This document shows, in pieces, positions 1 through 11,400 of a stretch of 64,000 nt of DNA. The position numbers and the translations under genes were made by a program. How positions within the stretch are numbered: position 1 is the first letter of the stretch; each line of letters begins with the position of its first letter. The stretch lies in contig CM030932.1 of the NCBI GenBank assembly GCA_018136815.1, forward strand, positions 7,579,628 through 7,643,627, given 5' to 3'. The notes below the pieces were generated by a model that worked only from the letters and a program-made list of their open reading frames with translations, did no database searches and was not told where the DNA came from. This stretch comes from Isochrysis galbana. Taxonomy: Eukaryota > Haptophyta > Isochrysidales > Isochrysidaceae.

Positions 1-2
1 CA

Positions 3-3000
3 ATCAAGCTCTACTTCGACGCGCGCGGCACGATCAGCAACTTGCGCATCGTGTCGCAGGAGGCTGACGACGGGAATCCCGTGCACGGCGAGGTGAAGCT
101 GTGCGTGCGTGCAGTGGGTCTCAACTTCCGCGACGTGCTCAACGTCCTCGGCGTGTACCCAGGCGACCCAGGTCCGCCCGGCGGCGACTGCGCGGCCCAC
201 GTCTCGGCGATGGGCACGGGCATTACACACCTCAGCGTGGGCGACCCCGCGCTCGGCCACGGCCTTGCCGCGCTCGCCTCCCTCTCCAAGACCGATGCTC
301 GGCTCATGTCGGCGATCGACGAGTCGATGTCCATGGAGCAGGCTTGCACATTACCTACCACGTGGTGTACCGTGCACTTGTCGTTGCTCGCCGCCGCCCC
401 CAAGTGCGGGCATCACGCCTTGAATCACGCTGGAGCTGGCGGTGTCGGGCTGGCTGCGAACGAGTACGTGCACTGGCTCAACAAGCGGGCCTCGGTGACG
501 GTTGGTCGTCCGTACAAGCACTTCTACCTCAACCGCATGGGCCTTGCCGGCGAGACGCTCAGCTCTCGCGACGGCAGCGCCTTCGCGATGGGCGCGTCTC
601 GGCTGCTTGGCTCGTCGCGCTTCCGCTTCACGCTCAACAGCCTGTCGGCCGACTTCATCGCCGGGTCATTCGCGCTCTTGCGCGAGGACGGCTGCCTATG
701 CGAGATCGGCAAGCGCACGGCGTACAGCTACGAGCGGCTCGAGGCCGCCTCGACGGCCACGTACGTGGCGATCGCTCTCGACTCGACGATCGACCAGACT
801 CCTTGGTGGATGCGCGGTACGCTCGTGCTGCTCTCTCGCCGCGCCGGGCATTTTGTGTTGCACGGGCTGCCTCTTCGGGTATTCGACCTCGAGAAAAGCG
901 TGCTGGCCGCATTCCGCACGCTCCAGAGCGGCACCAACACCGGCAAGGTGGTGGTGCGTGTCCCGATGACGGCACCCACCAAGCCGCGCGGCACGCACCT
1001 ACTCTCCGGCGGTACCGGCGGATTGGGCCTGCTCACGGGCAAGTGGCTCGGCACCAACGGCGCGACCTCGGTCGTGCTGGCTGCTCGCGGCGGCAAAGTT
1101 GCCGTCGCCGAGGGCGAGAAGCTCAAGAAGATAGCGGCGTGCGACTTCGGCGTCGTGAAGTGCGACGCTGCCGAGCTAGTCGACACGCGCTCCGTGGTCG
1201 GCGCCATTATGGCCATCGGCAATGCCCTTCTTGCCGGCATCTGGCACGCTGCGGGCGTCCTGAACGACGGCTTGGTTCGCGCCCAAACCTCTGGCACCAT
1301 CAAGCGCGTGTACGCGCCCAAGGTGCATGGCGCGTGGGGCCTGCAGCGAGCTTTGGCTTCGTCGCCGCTCGACGTCATGGTGCTCTTCTCGTCGATCGCC
1401 GCGCTCCTCGGCGGCGGCGGTCAGTCGAACTACGGCGCTGCCAACGGCTGCTTGGATGCCCTTGGTGTGTGCCGTCGCGTGCGCGGTCTGAACGCCTCGT
1501 CCATCGAGTGGGGCCCATGGGCTGACGTGGGCATGGCCGCCGACCCGTCGGTGCACGCCCGCATCCGGCTGGTGGCTTTGGTCTCATCAGCCTCGATCAA
1601 GGCGTCGTGGCCTTCCAGGCCGCGATGCGGCCGCAGGTGACCGCGGTCATGTCGCTCGTCGTCATCACTTGGTCCAAGTTCCTCGGCGTGCTACCCGAGG
1701 TACCGCCGCTGCTCGCCGCGTATGCGTCGCGTAAGGGGGCCGTGCTGGCCGGTGCTCCGTCGGGTGAGATCAAGGAGATCACTATGGAGCAGATCTTGGA
1801 GACGCTGAAGAGCACGACGGGAGCGGAAGTTGATCCGGACGCGCCGCTCATGGAATCGGGGCTCGACTCGCTCGGGGCCGTGGAGTTGGGCAGCCAGCTC
1901 CAGGCGCAGTCGGGCATGACCTTGCCCTCGACTCTGATCTTCGACTACCCGACGGCACGCCAGTTGTCGGGCTACTTCAAGGAGCAAGTCCGCACGGCCA
2001 ACGGCACAACTGATGCCCTTCAAGAGGAGCTGGTGCAAAGGGCTTTCGTGAACCTTGAAGCCAGAGTTAAGGCGTGCGGTCTCTCAGCTAACCTTCCTCT
2101 TGGAATGAACAAGCCACGGTCCATTTTGACCATGACTGCTTGCAGTGGCGACGTCATCACCGAAGTGCCCCCTTCACGCTGGTCGATCATGGGCTCCGAG
2201 CAACTCGGTGAGTTGATTGGTCGGCGCGTGCGTCATGGTGGTTTCCTCCGCGACGCGGAGCTCTTCGACAACGGGCATTTCAGTATTTCCCCAGCAGAAG
2301 CGGCTGCGATGGACCCGCAGCAGCGCCTGCTCATGGAATACGGCTACAAGGCGTTCCACGGAGCGGAACTAGACAAGGCCACTCTGAACGCCACCGTCAC
2401 CGGAGTGTTCGTCGGCATTGCAGCCAATGACTGGCAGAGCATTGTCACCGCATCAGCGATGTCGCGCAGCGTGTACGCTGCGACCGGCGCGTCCCTTTCG
2501 ATTGCTGCCGGCCGCATCTCGTTTGTCCTCGGTCTGCAAGGCCCTTGCGTCTCATATGACACGGCTTGCTCGGCTACTCTCGCTGCAAACCATGCGGCAT
2601 TGCGCGCTTTGCAGCTCAACGAATGTGCAAGTGGCCTACTTATCGGCGTCGGTCTAATGCTGTTGCCGTCAGTAGGTATAACCTTTGCCACGGCAGGCAT
2701 GACTTCTGCGAAGGGGCATTGTCATACCTTCGATACGCGGGCTGACGGCTATGCTCGCGGTGAGGCCATTTGCGGCGTAGCTCTTCGCGTGACGGAAGCC
2801 GACATTACGGTACACTTTTCCCTCCTTGGCAGCTGCGTGCGCCAAGACGGCAAGTCTGCCTCGTTGACCGCGCCTAGCGGCGTTGCTCAGCAAGGCTTGC
2901 TGCGCGCGGCGCTAGCAGATGCCTCGATCACCGCCCGAGACCTGGCTTGTGTTGAAGCCCATGGGACTGGGACTAGCCTGGGCGACCCTATTGAGGCAGG

Positions 3001-4754
3001 GTCCCTTGCCGGCGCCATCCTAGTTGCGCGTGGCGGCTCCGGAAAAACGTTGCTAGTTGGAAGCATCAAGGCAAGCACCGGCCACGCGGAGCCGGCTGCC
3101 GGAGCGTCCGGAGTGATGCGCCTTGCGGTCAGCCTAGCTGCAGCACGGGCGCCGCCTAATGCACAACTGCGAGTCGTCAATGAGCACGTCAACTCAGCGT
3201 TGCAAAAGACATCGTCAGCTCTTCCAACTCATCTTGCTGCTCTTAGCAAGGCGCCGGACCGCGCATTCATTGGCGGTGTGAGCTCTTTCGGATACAGCGG
3301 CACAATCGTGCACACTGTGCTCGAGGCGGCTGGACCTTCAGTTATCGAGTCGAAGTGTTCGCTTCGGAGGAGACGGGTAGCATACGTGCGCAAATCGTAC
3401 CTGTGGCGCGACACTCCGCACCCGCTCATCCAGCAACGTGTCATTGACGCGCAGGGGAATGACGAGAACTCCTTCCGTTCCGACCTGAAGGGTGCACTCT
3501 TCGCCGTGATCGCCGACCACATTGTGCAGGGCCAAGTTGTTTTCCCCGGCGCCGGCTACATGGAGATGGCGCGCGCCGCATGCGTCGGCTTGACCGCGGG
3601 TGCTGAAAAAGGCGCCATGCTCAATCGCGTCTTCTTCCTGCAGCCTCTCGTGCTATCGGGTGACCTATCACACGTACAGGTCACGGTGAACATCATGCCC
3701 GACGAGCGATTCGACGTGAACTCGGAGGATACTGAGTACGCTACAAAGAAATCGCACTGCGCAGGTTCGCACGCGACGTACATCAACGCGCTGCACAATT
3801 TCTCGCACGCGGCGCTGCGCGCGTCGTGCGCCCAGCCCGTCGGCGTGGCGGCCATCTACTCCACCTTCCGTTCGGTCGGCCTCGAGTATGGGCCGCTGTA
3901 CCGTACGCTGACATCGGCTCGCGTCTCGCGCGAGGTGGGCGTCGCCGTCGGTCAGCTGCGCCGTCGCTCGCACAAGGAGGGAACGTGCGTCCACCCTGCG
4001 GACCTCGACGGCTCGCTTCACCTGACGGCGCTGCTCGCGGAGGCGACGGCGGCTGGTGAGATCCGGCTGCCCTTCTCCGTGGGCGAGGCGGCTCTCAACG
4101 ACGTAAGCGGCCGGCCGTGGCCGGTGGCCGAGCGCCAGGGCGCCAACATGACTGGCGTCTGGATTGGCGCCAAGGACGGCCGGTCGGCCAACGACTCGCC
4201 TGGCGCGGCGCTTGACCAACTTCGAGACGCGCGTGCTCAAGGCCGCGCCAATGCCGCGCCCGCCAAGAAGGCGTCGCACATGTACGTCACCATGTGGCAG
4301 GGGCGCGATGGTGCCACGGCCGAGGAGTCCAAGGCGGCAGCGTTCATGATCGGCTCCTCGCGCTCGTCGCTCGAGCCCGAATCCGCCTCTCGAGCGGCGC
4401 CTGTCGGAACAGTGTGTTTGCCGTCGGCGTGAGCTCCGGCACAAACACGCTCGACTCCCTATCGGGCATGGCCGCCGCCTTCGATGTCGTGCGTACCACA
4501 CTATCGCGCGCTCGACGCCGCCCACATGGATGCTTGCCGCGTGCGCCCTCGGCGCGCGCTCGAGCGCGACGGGCGTCTCGTGCCACGCCGGCATCATAGG
4601 CCTGACACGTCAGGCGCGCTCGGAGGCGCCGCAGTCGCGCCTGCCTCTCATCGACCTCGACGTGCTCGAGCTGGCCGCCGGTGTCAGCCAGGCCGCTGCT
4701 GCACTTGGACTCAACTACTCCGGCACGGAGCCGGAGATCGCGTTCGACGGCACC
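3..4754 (+). CDS. Modular type I PKS fragment (ER-KR-ACP-KS-DH), frame-broken, open at both ends
   Basis: Part of an AT-less polyketide synthase; coding is already open at base 3 and runs into the assembly gap. Domains in order: enoyl reductase (about 3-985; NFRDVLNVLG and AGGVGLAANE loop), ketoreductase (990-1600; GGTGGLGLLTG, Ser in FSSIAALLG, Tyr in QSNYGAAN), acyl carrier (1790-2000; Ppant Ser in GLDSLGAVE), ketosynthase (2110-3330; Cys codon 2567-2569 in DTACSA, His in EAHGTGT and STGHAEPAA), dehydratase (3415-4280; HIVQGQVVFP and HPADLDGSL), then the start of the structural KR half. KS passes straight to DH with no acyltransferase. Homology shifts frame near 1568, again near 4390, and again near 4500-4530. 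These may be sequencing losses beside the gap rather than a dead gene, because every catalytic motif is intact. Codon style changes along the fragment: very GC-rich to about 2040, more mixed to about 3480, GC-rich again. Confidence 0.85.
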
Positions 4755-4854
4755 NNNNNNNNNNNNNNNNNNNNNNNNNNNNNNNNNNNNNNNNNNNNNN
4801 NNNNNNNNNNNNNNNNNNNNNNNNNNNNNNNNNNNNNNNNNNNNNNNNNNNNNN
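4755..4854. other. Assembly gap of exactly 100 N
   Basis: A run of 100 N, the usual placeholder for a gap of unknown size. A plus-strand PKS enters it from the left in the structural KR region, and a minus-strand PKS enters it from the right in the middle of a DH domain. Neither gene ends before the gap. Confidence 0.99.
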
Positions 4855-6560
4855 CGCCACGTCGCCCCGCTAGCCCGGCGGCCACCCCCGCCCTGCCGGA
4901 GCAGTGCACAACTAACGGTGCACCTTCCTCAAGGCCCGTGCTGAAGACCTCGAATGCGCCGTCGGTGCCATGCATGCTAGCTTCAACAATCACGACGTCG
5001 TCCACAAACATCGGCTGCACAAAATACACCTTCTCCAACGCATCGCAGCCGCCTGCCGAGCGCCGCCTGCCCGATCAGCGGCGGCACTGACGAGCCATCT
5101 CCAGTAGCCGGCGCCGGGAAGACAATGCGACCCCGCACCAGTGGTCCGCACCAGAGCTCGCAGAGCACCCCCACCTCGGACCGGAACATGCTCGCGCCCG
5201 CCCTCGCTATCCCCCATCGCAAGCTGTGCAAGCGGGTGAACGGGGACACGCCAGCGAATGCACGGCGCGTAAAGCGAGCGGCTGAGACGTAACCTCGAGG
5301 TCCGCGGGCTGCCTGCGCTGCCTGCACCACAGAGTGCACTATCGTGCCGCTATATCCAAATGAACTCACGCCGCCGACAGTCGCGTGCGACTCATCCACC
5401 TCGGTGCCTGACACTGTGAGGAAGCAAGCAGTGTACGCCCGAGAGCGCGGAGAGCAGTGCGCGTTTAAGACGCGCAACTGCGCATTCGGCGGACTCGCGG
5501 TGACGCATGGCGAGGATCAGGCGAAGAAGGCCAGATGCACCGGCAGCGGCTCTGCGTGACCACGTTCGCCTTGATGCTCGCCACGGACGGAATGCGATAG
5601 TCCGTGCGATGGGCAGCACAACCGATGCCAAGGAGCTCGCCTCAATGGGATCGCCAAGCGCCCGTACCAGTGCCGTGCGCCTCCACACGAGCAAGCAGAG
5701 ACTTGTCGCTCGATGCAACTGCGTACGCTGTCTCAGCAGGCTACGCTGAGCCTGCCCATTCGGCGCAGTCAGGCTGGCACTCCTGCCGTCTTGCCGCACA
5801 CAGCTCCAAGCACTGATCCAACGGCGACGCGGCCGCCCGGGGGCCTCCAGCTCGAAGGTGCAGCACGCCTCGCCACGCGCGTAGCCGTCGGCGCGGCGAT
5901 CGAACGGCTTGCAGCTACCCGTCGCCGACGTCATGCCGGCAATGGCAAAGTTGATGCTCACCTCCGGAAGAAGCATCAGGCTGACACCAGCAACGAGCGC
6001 ATTCGCGCACTCTTGCGCCTGCAATGCGCGATACGCGGAGTGCGCTGCAGCAAGAGCGCCGAGCATGCCGTGTCGTATGAGACGCACGGCCCGTGCAACC
6101 CAAGCACGAAAGAAAGTCGCCCCGCGGCTATCGAGTGGCTGCTCCCCGTCGCAGCGTACACGCTCCGGTGCATCGGACTCCCCCTCAAAATGTCCACCCA
6201 GTCTGTCGCCGCAATGCCTAGGAAGACACCGAGGCCGCTGCCATCCAAGGTAGACCGCTCTAGGCCAGAGCCGCAAAGAGCCGCGTAGCCGTGCTCCAGC
6301 AAGAGGCGCTGTTGCGGGTCCATCGAGGCCGCCTCGGCTGGAGACACACTGAAGTAGGCGTTGTCGAAGAGCTCCACCTCGTGTAGGAAACCGCCATGGC
6401 GGATACGCATGCCCACAACGTCGGTCCCGTCGCCCACGGCTCCATTTGCCATCGGCCCGATGGAACCTCCGTCATAGAGCTCACTGAAGTGCACACTAGC
6501 GCACGTGCGGCCGATGCACCGCGGGCGCGACCAGGAAGCTGCGAGCTCGTGCCGCACAAA
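4855..6560 (-). other. PKS module 6 (partial): KS6 and part of DH6
   Basis: KS6 (Cys near 6060, EAHGTGTALGDP equivalent near 5660) and the front of DH6 up to the gap, recognised by near identity to modules 4 and 5. Frame broken by single-base losses. Confidence 0.75.
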
Positions 6561-8161
6561 AACACGCTCACGCTCGCTCCCGAGCTCGGCGCCGGCGCAT
6601 CGGCGGCGACGCTCGCGCCGTGTGCGCCATGCGATGGTGAGCTGCGGCCCTCGAAGTACGAACACAACTGGCGAGCCGTCGGGTAATCAAAGATGAGAGT
6701 GCTCGGCAAGCTCAATCCGGAATGCGTCTTCAGCCGGTTTCCGAGCTCCACGGCCCCAAGAGAGTCTAGCCCTGCTTCCATCAGCGGCGTGTCCGCGTCG
6801 GTGCGATGGCCTGACGTCTGCTGCATCAGCTCAAGGATGGTCGATAGATCCGTCACGGAAGATGGCGCGACGCCGACAGCGGGCGCAACAAAGGGCTCTC
6901 GACGCAAACGGCGCTCTGGGGCGAACGCCTCGAGCTGCTCGGGGACCTGCGCCATTGCACCAAGGTAGACGCCCCAGCGCACCACAAGCACAGCCAGCAC
7001 CGAAGGCACGGCGCCGCATCGCGGCTTGAAGTGCCAAAAGCCCCTGTGGCGCCGATATCAAGCCAACCCCTCCCGCCTGAAGGCGAGCGCTCACGGCGCT
7101 CCCGCAGCCATGCCCACGTCCGCCCATGGCCCCCACTGAAGACTGGCCCCAGACAAGCCGCGCGAACGGCGACAACCGCTCAACGAGTCCAAGCAGCTGT
7201 TGGCCGCGAGTAGTTCGCCTGTCCTCGCCCGCCAAGCAACGCGGCGACGGATGAGTACAGCATGAACGAGCCCACCTCCAAGCTGCAGCTCTCCTGGTGC
7301 AGGTACCAGCCACCGCTCACCTTGGGAGCGTACACGCGGCGCAATGACGATGCGCTCTGGCCGGCGAGAAGCCCGTCCGATAGCACACCAGCGGCATGCC
7401 AAATGCCGCTCGTCTGCCTTGGCCAGCCGCTTCCCGCCAACATGCACGCCAGCCGAATATTGTCCGCAGCCTCGGACACGTCGCACCGAGCGACGTAAGC
7501 CGTGCCAGATGGCAATCCGCACTGTGCGGCCGTCGATGACAGCGTGCCTCGACGTGAAGCGAGCACCACTGCCTCCGCCCCGGCCTCCGCCAGCCACCGC
7601 CCGTCAGCACGCCGAGCCCGCCGCTTCCGCCGCTGAGCAAGTGCACTCCTCGCACGCCACGCCCAACCAGCGCGGGCAATCGCACCACCACCTTGCCGAT
7701 GTTGGCGCCAGCTTGCAAGCAGCGGAACGCACCCAGCACCTCGCGCTCCATGTCGAAGGGTTGCAGCGGAAGACCTGAAGCACCCCCGCCGAAGCACGAG
7801 ACGACAAGAGGCCAAGCGTTTGGCGCATCCACCAAGGCGACTGCTCCATCGTGCTGTCGAGAGCCAGCGCACGATATTCCGCGAGCGAGCACGCACGCAT
7901 CCGCTCCGAGCTCCACACCGAGCGCTTGCCAATCTCGCTGAAGCAGCCGCCGCTCTCGGCCAACAACGCCAATGACGATGGAATGAAGTCGGCGGACAGG
8001 CTGTTCAGCACGCCGAGCGCACGGCCGCCGCGCAAAAAGTGTGGCGCGCCAAACGAGAAGGCCCCCCATCGCGAGAGCTCGTCATCCCAGTGCCGCCCGT
8101 GTAGAGTGCGTGCAGGAAGCGGTGCTTCGATGGTCTGCCCGCAGATACAACCGCGTGGCTG
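4855..8161 (-). CDS. Continuation of the giant PKS (part of ER5, KR5, ACP5, KS6, part of DH6), frame-broken
   Basis: This stretch aligns base for base with 9659-12997 and 14495-17833 but is net 32 bases shorter. The inspected differences are single missing bases, often in short runs (for example cagtagcc against caggtagcc, and gccgagc against gcccgagc). They chop the frame into pieces covering 7091-8221, 6260-7009, 5392-6276 and 4983-5477. Reading through them gives the end of ER5, KR5 ([12 protein letters not shown]), ACP5 ([11 protein letters not shown] near 6760), KS6 (DTACSA near 6060, HGTGTALGDP) and DH6 up to the gap. From 8162 rightwards the match is in exact 4836-bp register. The clustering of losses beside an N gap suggests unpolished long-read sequence. 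I infer that the real gene stays open to at least 4855. A recent pseudogene copy is the alternative. Confidence 0.8.
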
Positions 8162-11100
8162 CGAGCAAGTGCGCGTACTCGCCTGCAGCAAGGCCCACGC
8201 CTCCAGCGGCCGCGTGAACAATCATGCGGTGCAGTGACCGTGGCCGCCAGCCATTGAAGCTCATATGCACGGTGCTCCATGTCGTAGGCAGGCTGCTTGC
8301 CTGTGCGAACGAAAGCAGGCTGCTCTTCCGCGTCATCAAGCGAGCGTCTGCATCCGACACAGAACGTAGGGCAGCAACGGCATGACCCAGCGTAGGCATT
8401 CCACGAGCCAGGTGAGACACACCCATGCTGACAGCGCCAACGATGCAAGCACTGTCGCTCCCAGGCTGCCCCGGGTCGCCAGGATATGCGCCGAGAACAT
8501 TGAGCACGTCGCGGAAGTTCAGGCCCACGGCTCGCACATACAACGCAACGCGCCCGTCACTTGGCGCCGAGACCGGACGCTCTTGAGGCACGACACGCAC
8601 GTTCGATAGCGCGCCCCGCACATCGAAGTGGAGCCGAACAGGACCTCCCAAAGATTGCGAAGCCTCCAACAGGCGAGGCACGCTCGCGGAAGAACCATGC
8701 CAGGCTATCTCACCTTCCATTAGTGACGCAGCATAGCCCAACGCCTGGCTGCCTCCGTGCGTGAGCATCGCGAGACCGCGCAAGGAGCCATCCAGGTCAA
8801 CACAGACCACCGACATCATCGAAATCTCCTGGCGCACGCAGCGGGCAAGCCCAATCGCACCGGCGTGCATGGCGTCCATTTGACGGTCAACAGCCACCAC
8901 GTGCGTGCCTGCCGTGGCTAACCACAGCGTGTTGGAGTCGGATGCACACAGATAATCGCGCGAAAGGCACAAGGCAGCCTCAATCGACACGAGCGCCGTC
9001 TGCACCGACCAGCCGCGATGATGGGCAAGCGGCAAGGCCGCAGTAATACTCGGACCTAGGCCAAGACGCCAAGATCCGGACGACGGAGGCCGCCTCACAT
9101 CAGCAACCGTTCGTGTCTCAACGCACCACACCGCAGATCCAACCGTCGATGGTGCATTCACAGCGTCGACGGTCCGCCAACCTGTCGAATACAAGTGGTG
9201 CCGCAACCCGACGGGCACAACGCTCGTCGTCCGCGACAAAGAGCGCACCTCGAACCCGCAAATGCTCACGGCGGCACGGCTCTCTCCCACGAATGGCACC
9301 AGCGACACGTCGCACGACCCGCTACGAGGACCCAACGAGGCCATCGACCACAGAACACCTCGCGCGCTCTGCAGCCGGGCGTCTCCCACAGCGAATGGAA
9401 GACGTGTCTCGCCGGCGCATTGCGCGTGCACCAATGTGGTCGAATGGAATGCACCGTCCATGTCGGCAGGATGGATCCCCGTCCCGCGCAAGTCGGCGCG
9501 CCGACGTAGCTGTGACACCGCGACGCGCGATCTCGCGCACGTCCGCACCGCCGCCAACGTGCGGTACGCAGGGCCGTACTCGAGACCGAGTCCGCGTAGG
9601 GTCGTGTACAAAGCGTCGGAGTCGCAAGCCATCGTGCATTGCGCAAGTCCCGCACGCACGCCACGTCGCCCCGCTAGCCCGGCGGCCACCCCCGCCCTGC
9701 CGGAGCAGTGCACAACTAACGGTGCACCTTCCTCAAGGCCCGTGCTGAAGACCTCGAATGCGCCGTCGGTGCCATGCATGCTAGCTTCAACAATCACGAC
9801 GTCGTCCACAAACATCGGCTGCACAAAATACACCTTCTCCAACCGCATCGCAGCCGCCTGCCCGAGCGCCGCCTGCCCGATCAGCGCGCGGCACTGACGA
9901 GCCATCTCCAGGTAGCCGGCCGCCGGGAAGACAATGCGACCCCGCACCACGTGGTCCGCCACCAGAGCTCGCAGAGCACCCCCCACCTCGGACCGGAACA
10001 TGCTCGCGCCGCCCTCGCTATCCCCCATCGCAAGCTGTGCAAGCGGGTGAACGGGGACACGCCACGCGAATGCACGGCGCGTAAAGCGAGCGGCTGAGAC
10101 GTAACCCTCGAGGTCCGCGGGGCTGCCTGCGCTGCCCTGCACCACAGAGTGCACTATCGTGCCGCTATATCCAAATGAACTCACGCCGCCGACAGTCGCG
10201 TGCGACTCATCCACCTCGGTGCCTGACAACTGTGACGGAAGCAAGCAGTGTACGCCCGAGAGCGCGGAGAGCACGTGCGCGTTTAAGACGCGCAACTGCG
10301 CATTCGGCGCGGACTCGCGGTGACGCATGGCGAGGATCAGGCGAAGAAGGCCAGATGCACCGGCAGCCGGCTCTGCGTGACCCACGTTCGCCTTGATGCT
10401 CGCCACGGACGGAATGCGATAGTCCGTGCCGATGGGCAGCACAACCGATGCCAAGGAGCTCGCCTCAATGGGATCGCCAAGCGCCGTACCAGTGCCGTGC
10501 GCCTCCACACGAGCAAGCAGAGACTTGTCGCTCGATGCAACTGCGTACGCTGTCTTCAGCAGGCTACGCTGAGCCTGCCCATTCGGCGCAGTCAGGCTGG
10601 CACTCCTGCCGTCTTGCCGCACACAGCTGCCAAGCACTGATCCCAACGGCGACGCGGCCGCCCGGGGGGCCTCCAGCTCGAAGGTGCAGCACGCCTCGCC
10701 ACGCGCGTAGCCGTCGGCGCGGCGATCGAACGGCTTGCAGCTACCCGTCGCCGACGTCATGCCGGCAATGGCAAAGTTGATGCTCACCTCCGGAAGAAGC
10801 ATCAGGCTGACACCAGCAACGAGCGCATTCGCGCACTCTTGCGCCTGCAATGCGCGATACGCGGAGTGCGCTGCAGCAAGAGCGGCCGAGCATGCCGTGT
10901 CGTATGAGACGCACGGCCCGTGCAACCCAAGCACGAAAGAAAGTCGCCCCGCGGCTATCGAGTGGCTGCTCCCCGTCGCAGCGTACACGCTCCGGTGCAT
11001 CGGACTCCCCCTCAAAATGTCCACCCAGTCTGTCGCCGCAATGCCTAGGAAGACACCGAGGCCGCTGCCATCCAAGGTAGACCGCTCTAGGCCAGAGCCG

Positions 11101-11400
11101 CAAAGAGCCGCGTAGCCGTGCTCCAGCAAGAGGCGCTGTTGCGGGTCCATCGAGGCCGCCTCGGCTGGAGACACACTGAAGTAGGCGTTGTCGAAGAGCT
11201 CCACCTCGTGTAGGAAACCGCCATGGCGGATACGCATGCCCACAACGTCGGTCCCGTCGCCCACGGGCTCCATTTGCCATCGGCCCGATGGAACCTCCGT
11301 CATAGAGCTCACTGAAGTGCACACTAGCGCACGTGCGGCCGATGCACCGCGGGCGCGACCAGGAAGCTGCGAGCTCGTGCCGCACAAAAACACGCTCACG
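6650..11400 (-). other. PKS module 5: KS5-DH5-ER5-KR5-ACP5 (tandem copy, 3' part frame-broken)
   Basis: KS5 Cys codon at 10,890-10,892, DH5 10,090-9,200, structural KR 9,190-8,650, ER5 from 8,640. The protein frame breaks near 8161, but the remaining ER5, KR5 and ACP5 can be followed by similarity to module 4. One visible coding difference from module 4 is Thr for Ala in GMP(T/A)LGHAV near 8394. Confidence 0.8.

Noticed and set aside
101-1525. 474-codon plus-strand frame overlapping the PKS
   Set aside because: Arg-rich shadow of the ER-KR coding region in another frame.
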